Positions 44,398 through 53,743 of a stretch of 64,000 nucleotides of DNA are shown piece by piece (within the stretch, counting starts at the first letter, position 1; every line of letters starts with the position of its first letter). Position numbers and translations under genes: made by a program. The notes beneath the pieces were generated by a model. The model saw only the letters and a list, made by a program, of their open reading frames with translations, was not told the origin of the DNA and ran no database searches. Source of the stretch: a virus. The stretch lies in IMG/VR virus record IMGVR_UViG_3300032271_001847, positions 1 to 64,000 of that record; one strand, written 5' to 3'.

Positions 44398-45285
44398 CTA
44401 CCAGCTGGATCCAGGACACTTGATTGACATTACATTTTGATATCCGTCTGTCCACCATAATTTACCAAGACTTCTAGCACCAATGGCAGATGATGTTCTC
44501 ATTATTCTGCCTGGAAACCATCCGTCTCCGGGACAGATTTTTGACATTTTACTAACAGTGCCGTTGCTCCACCATGTGGTTCCTTTATGTATCAAACTAG
44601 ATTTTGCTCGTTGTTCGACAGTGTTTGTTTGTAAACTACCTATTATCCATCCCTCACCGGGGCAAGTTTTTGACATTTTATTGTTGGTTCCGTCATTCCA
44701 GCATTTTAGCCCAGTCTTCAATTCTTTTAACTTATTGATAGTATCCAGCTTATGGGTGTTATTACCTTTTAAGACCTTTGTGGCTAATGCCTTTGCAGCC
44801 CCAGTTTGATAACTATTGTTCGCCTTCCTTGTGGCTACAACTTTTTCTACCATTTTACGATAGGATCCTGATGCACGTTTGGTTTCAACCGATCTAGCAA
44901 CCGATTCAAGAGTTCTTTTGTCGTTTCCGTTCTTCTTTCTAGTCAAATTTCCCTTAGCTACTGACGCAGGGGTTGAATGGAATCCACCTTTGGCATAACT
45001 TCGATTTATGAATAGAGGGCTATTGACAACGTCAAATATGATCTGCCATTTTCTCTCAAGCTCTACCGCCTCGTCTACCGTTTCAATATATTGATCCGGT
45101 ATAATGATAGTTTCAAATAAGTGCGGATTGGATTTAATTTCTGATGTCCACACATCTTTCCATTCAACCGAAGTTACCGATCCGTGATAACCTTTTTGGA
45201 TGTTCTCAACTTTTGTGCTACCTATATAATATGGAGGTAGCAATTGTCCTCGATATATAGTAAAATAAATGCAATATTTTTGCAT
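44398..45285 (-). CDS. GIY-YIG-like homing endonuclease with C-terminal repeats
   Basis: 295 residues. The N-terminus (YCIYFTIYRGQLLPPYYIGST) is a GIY-YIG-type start as in Seg-like phage nucleases, with WKDVWTSEIKSN and AVELERKWQ after it. The C-terminal part has three copies of a short motif (CWNDGTNNKMSKTCPGEGW; WWSNGTVSKMSKICPGDGW; WWTDGYQNVMSIKCPGSSW), probably a NUMOD-like DNA-binding module. The gene is A+T-rich and antisense to its neighbours. It lies between genes, not inside one. Its leader nearly equals that of the HNH gene at 9741, including the late promoter. Confidence 0.8.
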   Translation of the reverse strand: MQKYCIYFTIYRGQLLPPYYIGSTKVENIQKGYHGSVTSVEWKDVWTSEIKSNPHLFETIIIPDQYIETVDEAVELERKWQIIFDVVNSPLFINRSYAKGGFHSTPASVAKGNLTRKKNGNDKRTLESVARSVETKRASGSYRKMVEKVVATRKANNSYQTGAAKALATKVLKGNNTHKLDTINKLKELKTGLKCWNDGTNNKMSKTCPGEGWIIGSLQTNTVEQRAKSSLIHKGTTWWSNGTVSKMSKICPGDGWFPGRIMRTSSAIGARSLGKLWWTDGYQNVMSIKCPGSSW

Positions 45286-45323
45286 GCTGAATGCTCCTAT
45301 AAGCGTTTAGAGTGGTTGGGGAC
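45286..45323 (-). promoter_or_regulatory. Shared homing-gene leader, copy 2
   Basis: Bases before the GIY-YIG-like start codon, nearly the same as those at 9742-9780. It includes GGAGCA as the ribosome site. Confidence 0.7.
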
Positions 45324-45346
45324 TCTCACCTCCCGTGGACCACACT

Positions 45347-45354
45347 TATTTATG
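45347..45354 (-). promoter_or_regulatory. T4-type late promoter, CATAAATA, for the GIY-YIG-like gene
   Basis: Minus strand, about 60 bases before the start codon, like the arrangement at the HNH gene. Confidence 0.65.
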
Positions 45355-45362
45355 CTTACTTC

Positions 45363-45390
45363 TTGACATGTTGGTCTAATATGCTATTAT
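45363..45390 (+). promoter_or_regulatory. Sigma70-type promoter (TTGACA, 16 bp, TATTAT)
   Basis: TTGACA at 45363-45368, TATTAT at 45385-45390, spacer ending in GC; upstream of 45453. Confidence 0.8.
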
Positions 45391-45452
45391 GACTGCATAG
45401 AGCAATAGACAGATGGTCAACACGCTGGACCTCAAGCTGGCGGGCAAGTGAG

Positions 45453-45716
45453 ATGGACCTAGGATGGTATGGTGACCTCAACGAATGGTTCCCTGACAGG
45501 GACCAAAGCTACGTTCCGATCTGGGGAGCACACTGGAGCGACTACTCTGGTTGCGCATGGGTGGTCATCCTTGACCGAAACGGTCAGCTATACGAGCTCG
45601 ACTATTGTTATTCACCGGAATCAGATGACAACCAGGCCCGTTGGGATCCATGGCCCGTTACATACGAACGGGCCATGGAAATACTTGAGGAATGGGAAGA
45701 ATTCCTTGATGGTTAA
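45453..45716 (+). CDS. Hypothetical acidic, Trp-rich protein, 87 residues
   Basis: Many Trp, Tyr, Asp and Glu (MDLGWYGDLNEWFPDRD; EILEEWEEFLDG). Soluble. Early-type promoter upstream. Highly acidic small phage proteins are often inhibitors or DNA mimics, which is only a possibility here. Ends one base before the convergent hub gene end. Confidence 0.55.
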   Translation: MDLGWYGDLNEWFPDRDQSYVPIWGAHWSDYSGCAWVVILDRNGQLYELDYCYSPESDDNQARWDPWPVTYERAMEILEEWEEFLDG

Positions 45717-48700
45717 TCAAAACTGAGTGGCATCGACCATGGCATTGCTGCTTCCACCTGTGTTATCAATTTGGGGACCGCCCATGAAATTAACCACCTC
45801 AGCACGACGCCTGATCACCAGCCCGTTGACGATCTGACCGGCCGCATTCTTCGTGTGCTGCATCCAAAGATTTGGTACGCTTTGAAGATTTCCTTCATTG
45901 AATGCCTTTAGGGCGGTTGATGATTTGAAATTACCCTCGCCTATATTGAATGCAAGACTACAAAACATGTCATACTGTGTCTGGCTAAGACCAACCTTGA
46001 TCTCCGGCTTGACCCAATCTTGGACCTTTTGTAGATCCTGTGTAAAGAGATCGTTTATCTGTTGTTGACTGAAAGGTGCCGACAAGCTTACCTCAAGTCC
46101 GTTTATGATAACGCTGTTCTTGCTGATCTCCTCTGCTGATATGCCATGACCATAACCTATCTCTGATTTTGGAGGATTGCCGACGGTAATCGGACGATAG
46201 CTACCATTCTCACGCGAGGTGATGAATTGTTTTCCAGAATCGCTAACGTTGAGAGAACCTGCACTGAGTATCGTGGTGTTACCAATTGGCGATTCGTATC
46301 GATATATCGGTTGCCCTTGAGAATTGTAGCTATCACCTCGATAGACCGCCGGAGGCATATCAGATCGCGGTGTTCCATAAACATCCAACGGACGATCACT
46401 CCTGGCTATGATTTCTCCATCTCGAAGACCAGTGTTGGTGTTCACCGATGTAGCGTCTCTTATGTTCTCAAAATTACGCCCGCCGTGATTTGCATATGGT
46501 TCATGATATGGCAAGTGGGGCATGATGGTGTCCGTTAGAATGGCGGTGACGTTGCCAAAACTGTTAACCACCGCGTCGGTTTGTTTCTGCCCTTCTTTGC
46601 CAATGGCTGCCGCCGCTGCAACAGCAGCAGGCGGTGCTGGCCCGTTCATGTCTATCTTTGGAGAGTCCATCTGTATAAATCCAGATGCACCTACTGTCCA
46701 GTCAGCGCGAACGCTCTCATGTGAGTAACCACCGGCTATGCGATTGACGTTTCCTATCGCGCTATCAAACAGATTCTGTCCAACCAACCTATGCATGTCT
46801 TGTTGGCTGGTCAGGAACATGTGTTGTGCCGATAGGAGATGCATGCTGTTTTGACTTTGTATTTTAATGAACCCGCCCTCAAGATTTGAATCTGACGTAG
46901 AAATTGGCGCTCCTTGTCCGTTAGCACCGGTGTCCGACGGTGTTGTTGGATATCCATCAACCTGATTAGCCGGAGAACCTGTCCCAGCAAGATCTGGTTT
47001 TTCTCGATAGAGATTCGCTTCTCTCAGCCTGCGTGCCGTTAAGCCGGTTGGATTTCCGCTCCATCCTAGGGCACTGGTTTCTATGGTCTTGGCAGCACTT
47101 TCAATATCTCGGCTGTTGATATAGTTGGTCAGTCCTTTTGATACCGGTTGTCCTAGATTACCAACGTTATATGCATAGCTCACCAATGCAGCACGCTGAT
47201 AAGGACCTAACAGATCCCATGCACCTCGGATGGCCCTACGTACAACTGCGGCTCCAAGTGCTTCGATGTCAACCGCAAACATTCCTTCGGCCTGCTCGGC
47301 CGTGCAAGTTGTATCCTTGCCAAATTGTCCCCTGATAGGAACTCTGCCAGCCGACCCGCAATTTATGGAACTCTCGCCACGTGCTAGGTTGTTCTTGATG
47401 AGATGTCCGTGTCCGATTGAAAACTGATCCGTCCTATTCGGTGGGTCAGGAAACGCCGTTAAGCTTGGTCCTCGACGTCCCGACTCTTCTCTCTTAACGA
47501 ACGGTATTGCAATGGATTGCCAAGTGATATCAGTAGTTTGTGCAGCATTTGCAGATGCTGCATCCTGTGTTACTGCTGTCGGCTGTCCGGTACCGGTTGC
47601 ACCGGTTGCACCGGTTGATCCGCCGGTTGTGGTTGGCCCGGTAGGACCGGTCGCACCCGTGGTCGACGGGATGCATTGTGCCTGTGCGGCGGTCGCAACC
47701 ATGTCGTAGCTACGGGGATGCAGATTATCTGCCGTTGGGTAGTTAGCAAGGTCAATCACCCTGTCATTCTTGCCGTTAGCAAAATCCGCCACCACTTGTT
47801 TGGCAGCGTCATAATAAGGAAGTATCCAAACGTAATTTGATGCCTGCAGGAAACTACGTATCTGTTCGAGATTCGCACGGAGCGTGTTAGGGTTACCACC
47901 CTGCGGGGTGATGTCATTGCTGCCGGCACTGATGATGGCATTTGTTGCGTTCTTGAGAGAAGGATCAGATTTCAATTTGTTTAGTATGGTGGTGCTGTTA
48001 TCCCCAACGGTTGCCATGGTTCGGGCGGATGTTATCTTGCTTCCTATTCCTACCGCGATGCTATCCCCTATCACCACGATCGGACCCGGAGATTCGGACG
48101 GGGTTGGAGGATTGCTCAGTGGGTTCGGTGTGACGGCAGCACCGGTCTGCCGACCGCGTGCCCTTATGTTAACGTCACGCCCGGCTTCGATGTTCACGTC
48201 CAGATCGCCACGAAGATTGAGGCTTCCTTGGGTACGAAGGCTGATGTCATCCTGCGCATAGATATCAATCTTGCCATTGGCATCCATGCTTATCCAATTC
48301 TTACCATCAACTGAATTGAGATATATGCATCCAACCGTGTCGTTGATCATTATCTGGGCGCCATGCTGAGTGCGTAGCCGTATGAGGGAGTTATCCGGGC
48401 TATCATCAAATACCAGCTGGCTACCGCCCGGTGTGAGTATTCCGTAAACCGTGTTATACGGAGCGTCCCTGCGTGCTCCACTATCAGTAACACCTCGCAC
48501 GGTATCCTGATCAAGCCCTTGCGTGATCAGAGCATCGGACAATGGTTCATATAGTGGTCTTGTTGGAGAGTTAAGATTAGAGTCAGGTAATTTCTTGTTG
48601 TATTCAGCAGCCGGTAAGGTTGCCGAAGTGTCCTCACCAGGTATGCCAGGAACCATGTGGTTCATGTTTTGTTGATACAGGCATCCTAGCCATATACCCC

Positions 48701-49052
48701 GGCCGGGATCTCCATTGATGAATGCGCAGACCACCTCGTTATTGATGTCCGGAGGTACGAACCACATGCCATAGCTTTTCTGCGTAGCAGTGTAGGTCCG
48801 TTCATTGGTGTTTTTATAGACATTTGTAGCGCCCGCAAATGGAGCACAATAGCTTACTATGAACCATGTGGACTCATCGTTTGGATCTCCTGACAGTTCT
48901 GGTATCCAGATCGCAAGCCTGCCCATCCTAAGAACATCATCAGCATTTTTCACAAATCCAATGTATATCTTGTCCTGTAAGGTCGCGCGTCCGGCGGGTT
49001 TGCCGCTGAACTCGTCTGGTGAGCTGTAGCTCATTATCGGAACATTTGACAT
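45717..49052 (-). CDS. gp5: gp5-type baseplate hub protein with SGNH hydrolase and two lysozyme domains
   Basis: 1,111 residues. N-terminal OB-type domain (about 25-135; IYIGFVKNADDVLRMGRLAIWI, INGDPGRGIWLGC), beta-helix-like region (205-300), then an SGNH/GDSL hydrolase domain (about 324-457) with all blocks: IGDS (Ser 331), Gly 350, GSND (Asn 379) and DNLHP (Asp 442, His 445). A collagen-like Gly-x-y linker (466-487) leads to a GH24-type lysozyme domain (about 513-690; REESG, FPD, FSIGHGH). After a second beta-rich region (722-800) a further GH24-like domain is at 938-1095 (RENG, SEIGYGHG). It should form the spike hub that punctures the outer membrane and digests peptidoglycan; the SGNH part may remove acyl or acetyl groups. 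T4 gp5 has a single lysozyme domain. Confidence 0.88.
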   Translation of the reverse strand: MSNVPIMSYSSPDEFSGKPAGRATLQDKIYIGFVKNADDVLRMGRLAIWIPELSGDPNDESTWFIVSYCAPFAGATNVYKNTNERTYTATQKSYGMWFVPPDINNEVVCAFINGDPGRGIWLGCLYQQNMNHMVPGIPGEDTSATLPAAEYNKKLPDSNLNSPTRPLYEPLSDALITQGLDQDTVRGVTDSGARRDAPYNTVYGILTPGGSQLVFDDSPDNSLIRLRTQHGAQIMINDTVGCIYLNSVDGKNWISMDANGKIDIYAQDDISLRTQGSLNLRGDLDVNIEAGRDVNIRARGRQTGAAVTPNPLSNPPTPSESPGPIVVIGDSIAVGIGSKITSARTMATVGDNSTTILNKLKSDPSLKNATNAIISAGSNDITPQGGNPNTLRANLEQIRSFLQASNYVWILPYYDAAKQVVADFANGKNDRVIDLANYPTADNLHPRSYDMVATAAQAQCIPSTTGATGPTGPTTTGGSTGATGATGTGQPTAVTQDAASANAAQTTDITWQSIAIPFVKREESGRRGPSLTAFPDPPNRTDQFSIGHGHLIKNNLARGESSINCGSAGRVPIRGQFGKDTTCTAEQAEGMFAVDIEALGAAVVRRAIRGAWDLLGPYQRAALVSYAYNVGNLGQPVSKGLTNYINSRDIESAAKTIETSALGWSGNPTGLTARRLREANLYREKPDLAGTGSPANQVDGYPTTPSDTGANGQGAPISTSDSNLEGGFIKIQSQNSMHLLSAQHMFLTSQQDMHRLVGQNLFDSAIGNVNRIAGGYSHESVRADWTVGASGFIQMDSPKIDMNGPAPPAAVAAAAAIGKEGQKQTDAVVNSFGNVTAILTDTIMPHLPYHEPYANHGGRNFENIRDATSVNTNTGLRDGEIIARSDRPLDVYGTPRSDMPPAVYRGDSYNSQGQPIYRYESPIGNTTILSAGSLNVSDSGKQFITSRENGSYRPITVGNPPKSEIGYGHGISAEEISKNSVIINGLEVSLSAPFSQQQINDLFTQDLQKVQDWVKPEIKVGLSQTQYDMFCSLAFNIGEGNFKSSTALKAFNEGNLQSVPNLWMQHTKNAAGQIVNGLVIRRRAEVVNFMGGPQIDNTGGSSNAMVDATQF

Positions 49053-49067
49053 TATTTCTTTCCGTTA

Positions 49068-51572
49068 TCAGATAGGTCCGCCGGTGGCAACCGCGGCATG
49101 TGCTTGTGTGGTTAGTTTCTCAAGTTCAGCCGTTGTTGGTAGTCCTTGCGAGATCAATGGATCCCGAACGGCCTTGATGTTCTGTGTGAATTTACCATCC
49201 CTAAACGTGCTCTTAATGTTAGTTGCGCCATATAGCCCGGCAAATGCAACACTGGTGTTCTTGAACTCCATCAACCCTGAATCCTCGCTAGGAGCTTCAC
49301 CCGTCCTGAACAAAAGCAAAAATCCGGTTTCTCCTGAATAGAACCATGCTGCATCCTGTCCCTGCGGAGTGGTGTGGTTCTCAATGTATTGATTTTCAGC
49401 TATGTTACCCAATCCAAGCCAAAATGGATCACCGCGTATATCAAGATCAATTGATACGAAATAAGGAGCGGTGGTCATGTCATTCAACACCGATGCAACC
49501 AGTCCTCTGGATCTTGGCATGTTTTCTGGGCCTTGTTGGGTACCAGCCCGGTCGGGGCTTGCTTCTCCAGACATGGTGGTGCGCTGCGCCATTGGCGGTG
49601 CTCCCGTGCGGAAACTCACCGGAAGTGGGGTTGGAACAAATGCCGTGGTTTTCACGTCTTCAAGATATGCGCTACGGCGCGTCTGTGTCATCTGTGACCA
49701 TTGGGATGCTGCCACGAGGCTTTGTGCCACATTTCGATCCTGTAGAAGTGCGGGATTTGTTACCTGTATGTTCTGCAATGCATGTTGACCAGAGCTGCTG
49801 TTATCCCATGTCACCTGGAAATTTCTTGCGTCATTATTTCCAAGATTTGTTAAATCTAATCGAGCTTGGTTGAGCTCTCTAGTGGCGTTAGCTTTGTCTT
49901 GGGTAGCAGCTAGACGTTCCTGTGGAGTTGACCCTCTGTTATTCAGCACAGCCGTTGCGTTTTCAAGCTGTGTTTGGGCACGGATTGCATGCGCCCGTGC
50001 TGCACGGTATTGGCTAAGAACGCTGGTTGCCACCCCGTTTGAATCCTGCTGAGGACCAACTGAGTAATTTGTATAGGTGTTTTCCCCTAGTTGGGTTGGT
50101 ATCATGCTTTGCCAAAAAAATTCAAGCTTGATGTCAAATCGTAATATATCAAGATTTCGGCCCGTATAAATGTATTCGTATGCTTTTGAAAATCGTTCAG
50201 ACGTCAACTGGGATTGTAATCGATTTGTTTGCATGGCCGGACTATTGGTGACATTGCGAACATTGCTCTGATCAATCATCGCACGATTGGTTTCGTACTT
50301 AACAAACGTGTAGGTTATGCGCCGTACGTAGTCGCTGGTGATATGATCAAATCCAACAAGCTCAACCCGACTATGGATCGAAAAGGCGTTGGCCATGCCA
50401 TTATTTTGTATGCTTGCTCCGGCTTGCCGGGCCGCCCGCCTGCTTCCTGAGGCTCTTTCCTCTCCTGCAACGTATCTCCTGCCCTCGTCGGTCATTCCAA
50501 GCACGAAATAGAGTATGGTGCTAACATCCATTCCTCTGGCAATGGTGATAGTTGGATTACTCGTTCCTCTCCCACTTCTTACATCAAGTCCTGATTGCCT
50601 CTGGCTTGTGACAGGATTACGTGAGAACTTCCATCCAGCCATTTCAACAGGAACTGAAAATTTGTAAATATTTCGCTGGGTAAAATCATAATCAAGATTC
50701 CTCTGTTGAGAATTGAGCGCGTTTTCAAGCTTGCTAAAAAATTCTCCGATTGTACTAGCAGGGCCTATATTAAGGCTACTAGCCGTTGCAATCGCCACGG
50801 TGTCGCTGTTGGCATAGGTTCCATCAAATAAACCTTCAAGGTGATACGTGGTTCCAGAACTGGTTGTTTCGGCCAGCATCTTGGTAACATTTACCCTGAA
50901 TAATCGATAGATGGTTTTTTTCATATCCGTTGTGGCCAGATGACCATCCTCTCCGTATCCTGTAAACCAGACCTCAAGGAACGATGGAGACGTGAGATGA
51001 TTATGTACTCCCATTATCTGTGACGCCGCATACAACCGATCAACAAGGCTCAATCCATATGGCTCTCGTATGGTCATCTTCCATCCGGTATGTCCCATGG
51101 CCTGCGTTTGTGGTCCAACAGGGCAGATATTATCTATCTCAAGATCAGATATGTTGAATCCAACCGTAGCACCACTCTCGGCAATGACTATCTTCCCGGC
51201 ATTTTCAAATTCAGCTGCTGATCTTATTGAGGACGAAACTATGTCATTGGCCAATGACCATCGTATGTGATAGGTATAGTTGGCATATTGATCGAGAACG
51301 TTTGGAAATGGTGAAAACGTTTTACCGGCCTGTTGTGCCGCGTTTGTTATGTCGGCACGCATGTCAGCAAGCGTTGGAACAATGTTGTTTTGCCTTGCTG
51401 CGATCGCGGCAGCGGCCTGTTGTCCTATGCTTGAATTTTGTATTGACGATAGCGATACGTTCTGATATACGGCACTTTCTGCCGGATCTGATCGTGGTGT
51501 CGGGAGTATGGTTCGTACCGCATTTGGGTCGTTTGGCGTGGTAGAAGATCCACGATTTCTGTTAGCTACCAT
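49068..51572 (-). CDS. Baseplate hub-region structural protein, 834 residues
   Basis: Between gp53 and the gp5-type hub. No enzymatic motif. Contains regular beta-rich modules (YTYHIRWSLANDIV, PFWLGLGN), a helical Gln/Ala/Arg-rich stretch at about 560-625 and a final GLYGATNIKSTFRDGKFTQ segment of the type found in tail hub proteins. By place and size it may do the job of T4 gp27 as the hub base between tube and spike; sequence alone does not prove it. Ends 15 bases before the hub gene. Confidence 0.6.
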   Translation of the reverse strand: MVANRNRGSSTTPNDPNAVRTILPTPRSDPAESAVYQNVSLSSIQNSSIGQQAAAAIAARQNNIVPTLADMRADITNAAQQAGKTFSPFPNVLDQYANYTYHIRWSLANDIVSSSIRSAAEFENAGKIVIAESGATVGFNISDLEIDNICPVGPQTQAMGHTGWKMTIREPYGLSLVDRLYAASQIMGVHNHLTSPSFLEVWFTGYGEDGHLATTDMKKTIYRLFRVNVTKMLAETTSSGTTYHLEGLFDGTYANSDTVAIATASSLNIGPASTIGEFFSKLENALNSQQRNLDYDFTQRNIYKFSVPVEMAGWKFSRNPVTSQRQSGLDVRSGRGTSNPTITIARGMDVSTILYFVLGMTDEGRRYVAGEERASGSRRAARQAGASIQNNGMANAFSIHSRVELVGFDHITSDYVRRITYTFVKYETNRAMIDQSNVRNVTNSPAMQTNRLQSQLTSERFSKAYEYIYTGRNLDILRFDIKLEFFWQSMIPTQLGENTYTNYSVGPQQDSNGVATSVLSQYRAARAHAIRAQTQLENATAVLNNRGSTPQERLAATQDKANATRELNQARLDLTNLGNNDARNFQVTWDNSSSGQHALQNIQVTNPALLQDRNVAQSLVAASQWSQMTQTRRSAYLEDVKTTAFVPTPLPVSFRTGAPPMAQRTTMSGEASPDRAGTQQGPENMPRSRGLVASVLNDMTTAPYFVSIDLDIRGDPFWLGLGNIAENQYIENHTTPQGQDAAWFYSGETGFLLLFRTGEAPSEDSGLMEFKNTSVAFAGLYGATNIKSTFRDGKFTQNIKAVRDPLISQGLPTTAELEKLTTQAHAAVATGGPI

Positions 51573-51886
51573 TATGCACCTGATTTTCCCGGAAGATTAT
51601 TTGCGCTTGGAATGTATATGGTCATGCCCGCCTTGAGATCGTTTATAGGATCCTTGATGCTGTCGGGATTCCTTAGGGCAAAAACCCACCAATATCCCGT
51701 GGTTTGATAGAAATCATAGCTAAGGAGGTCAGGACGACGATCATATTTTGCCTGCACGGTATAAAGAGAGTCAGTACCAACAGGATTGATAAAAGACCCA
51801 TTCCAAAAATCAAGATAGTCCAGATAAATGCTAGGCTGATCGGTTTGTTGATAAGGGCTCGATCCTTGGTATGTGACCTTGCTCAT
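51572..51886 (-). CDS. gp53: Baseplate wedge protein gp53
   Basis: 104 residues showing the gp53 pattern of T4-like cyanophages: YDYLDFWNGSF-like N-terminal motif (LDYLDFWNGSF), YDRRPDLLSYDFYQTTGYWWVFALRNPD and a LysM-like end (DLKAGMTIYIPS). gp53 clamps the wedge to gp6/gp25 during baseplate assembly. T4 gp53 is about twice as long. GGAGG decides the ATG at 51886, which overlaps the previous gene end. Confidence 0.85.
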   Translation of the reverse strand: MSKVTYQGSSPYQQTDQPSIYLDYLDFWNGSFINPVGTDSLYTVQAKYDRRPDLLSYDFYQTTGYWWVFALRNPDSIKDPINDLKAGMTIYIPSANNLPGKSGA

Positions 51887-52710
51887 GCCCACCCTCCTTG
51901 CCTTAGCAGCTCTCCGGTCCTAAACTTGTCAAGATCAAATGCACGGAGCCGTTGTGGAGTCTGCTGCACGGTGAGATTAACTGTGATGGCAAATGCTGCC
52001 GGCAACCATGAATATCCGTTTTGGCCCGCACCACTGGCGATGGATTCTTGTGTGACCTTATTCACTCCGGACGCCGTTCCGGTTGGAGCAGCGGTATTGT
52101 TTCCGCCTGCCTGCACAGGAACATAGTCAACATCCTTTGGCAATGTCATGGTAAATCCGGTCACGATCACCGGCAGTGAATTGAACATGAACTGACCATA
52201 AGCATCAAACAACAAGACCGGCGGCGGAGTTCCTTGCCTTGCATCGGTACCCGAAAAATACATCTTGGTCACCGTTCGCAAGAAATGCAAGCAAGCAAGG
52301 GCATATTGACCCTCTTTTTGGCTCTGTACAGTGAAATCTCCGTCAACCTGTAGCTTCAACGCTGGTGTTTTTGAATAAACGTGGAAGTCCTGATTGGCAT
52401 GCACCATCTCCATTGACTGGTAGGATACCTCTTGTTGGTATGTTATTGCCGGTTGATATGGAAATACCATCCCTTTAGTTGTTACCAATGGAAATAATAG
52501 TCCGGTAAAAGATCCATACACAGTTCCAACGGCTGCAGGTTTTGGACGTAATCTTACCCGTCTTCCTGCTGTATCATCGAGATTTTCGGGTGCAGTCGGT
52601 GGATTACCTATGGGATTGACAAACGGAGAACTTGAGTACTGTGTGTTGTTTGTCGGAACTGTGACGGAATCTGCTGATATTCCGGGTGTAGCGCCGCTTG
52701 AACCTGACAT
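51883..52710 (-). CDS. Tail tube-associated baseplate protein (gp48/gp54-like candidate)
   Basis: 275 residues, N-terminal low-complexity region followed by a core with HVYSKTPALKLQVDGDFTVQ, ACLHFLRTVTKMYF and PVIVTGFTMTLPKDVDYV. This resembles the tube-initiator type proteins in T4-like cyanophages that cap the hub and start tube growth. Late promoter at 52739 and GGAAG before the start; first gene of this leftward late operon. The exact T4 counterpart (48 or 54) is uncertain. Confidence 0.62.
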   Translation of the reverse strand: MSGSSGATPGISADSVTVPTNNTQYSSSPFVNPIGNPPTAPENLDDTAGRRVRLRPKPAAVGTVYGSFTGLLFPLVTTKGMVFPYQPAITYQQEVSYQSMEMVHANQDFHVYSKTPALKLQVDGDFTVQSQKEGQYALACLHFLRTVTKMYFSGTDARQGTPPPVLLFDAYGQFMFNSLPVIVTGFTMTLPKDVDYVPVQAGGNNTAAPTGTASGVNKVTQESIASGAGQNGYSWLPAAFAITVNLTVQQTPQRLRAFDLDKFRTGELLRQGGWA

Positions 52711-52738
52711 GATTTCTTCCAGTTGCTGAGATCATATA

Positions 52739-52747
52739 TATTTATGG
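52739..52747 (-). promoter_or_regulatory. T4-type late promoter, CCATAAATA
   Basis: Minus strand, about 28 bases before the 52710 start, with a normal leader. Confidence 0.7.
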
Positions 52748-52782
52748 TGAGTTTTAACCCCCTTGTTAACCTTAGTTCCGGT

Positions 52783-52811
52783 TTGACTCAATAGTCCAAA
52801 ATCGTTACACT
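52783..52811 (+). promoter_or_regulatory. Sigma70-type promoter (TTGACT, 17 bp, TACACT) for gp55
   Basis: TTGACT at 52783-52788 and TACACT at 52806-52811, about 30 bases before the gp55 start; a TTTAAAG stretch follows. Confidence 0.65.
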
Positions 52812-52841
52812 TTAAAGAATTTTGCCTAACAAAGGAATAAC

Positions 52842-53675
52842 ATGGCCTTACCTCCAACAACCAAGATCAAATATCTAACCAATAAGGATCTCCTAAGCGA
52901 GATCCACAAGAGCAAGGCCACTTATTGTTCATACGTCGATCCGAAATATGTGGCATATGACTTCATAGTGTCAAACATTGGACAGATCACGCCGGCTAGG
53001 ATCGAGCAAGCAAGAAAATCAAAGCTAGCCGACATGCAACAGATCGAAAAAAAGGAATACACGGGCAAGTCCGTAAAGGATTTCAAACCAACTACCACGT
53101 TGGATGATGTACCTGCCGAAAACATAGTCATTAGGGTCATGATGCATGACCACATACCAATAAATCCTGATAAGGTCGACAAGGCTAAGACCGAGGCCGA
53201 GAGGCACATACGCTGTAACTTTCCTCCGTTCCAACACTACATCATGAGAGAAGGGGAACTGCTTTGCGTACTCAAGAGCCACTGGAAAGGTGGTCTTGAA
53301 AATGGACATTTCTCCAAGGATCACGGTAGGATGACCAACAATCTGGCGATGATGTTCATGAAACTGGTTGATCGGTACGGACATCGAGGCAACTGGAGAG
53401 GATACACCTACATAGACGAAATGAAGTGCCAGGCCCTGTTGCAACTATCCCAGGTTGGGTTGCAGTTTGATGAAAGCAGGAGCGAAACTCCAAATCCGTT
53501 TGCATATTACACACAGACCATAACCAACAGCTTCATGCGGATACTTAATGTTGAGAAGAAAAATCAAAACATACGAGATGACATATTGATAATGCACGGT
53601 GCCAATCCCAGTTATACCAGGATGGTTGATAATGAACTATCCCAAAAATCGCAGGGTGAAAAACCTCCAGAGTAA
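52842..53675 (+). CDS. gp55: Late-transcription sigma factor gp55
   Basis: 277 residues with the gp55-type core: VDRYGHRGNWRGYTYIDEMK, LLQLSQVGLQFDES, NPFAYYTQTITNSFMRILNVEKKNQNIRDD, matching sigma region 2 elements of T4 and cyanophage late sigma factors. gp55 directs host RNA polymerase to TATAAATA promoters, of which many exist in this window. The N-terminal 100 residues are longer than in T4 gp55 (185 residues). The product is encoded from a host-type promoter, as needed for a regulator acting before late genes. AAAGGAA precedes the start. Confidence 0.93.
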   Translation: MALPPTTKIKYLTNKDLLSEIHKSKATYCSYVDPKYVAYDFIVSNIGQITPARIEQARKSKLADMQQIEKKEYTGKSVKDFKPTTTLDDVPAENIVIRVMMHDHIPINPDKVDKAKTEAERHIRCNFPPFQHYIMREGELLCVLKSHWKGGLENGHFSKDHGRMTNNLAMMFMKLVDRYGHRGNWRGYTYIDEMKCQALLQLSQVGLQFDESRSETPNPFAYYTQTITNSFMRILNVEKKNQNIRDDILIMHGANPSYTRMVDNELSQKSQGEKPPE

Positions 53676-53691
53676 AGGAACGTTGGCTTTA

Positions 53692-53720
53692 TTGATACCT
53701 CCATAATCACACGCTAAAAT
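53692..53720 (+). promoter_or_regulatory. Sigma70-type promoter (TTGATA, 17 bp, TAAAAT)
   Basis: TTGATA at 53692-53697 and TAAAAT at 53715-53720 before gp47. Confidence 0.65.
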
Positions 53721-53743
53721 AATGCATTGAGCAGGGAGCCAAC

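Noticed and set aside
45413-45451. 12-residue open frame before the 45453 gene
   Set aside because: Too short, no ribosome site and no repeated codons that would suggest a leader peptide.
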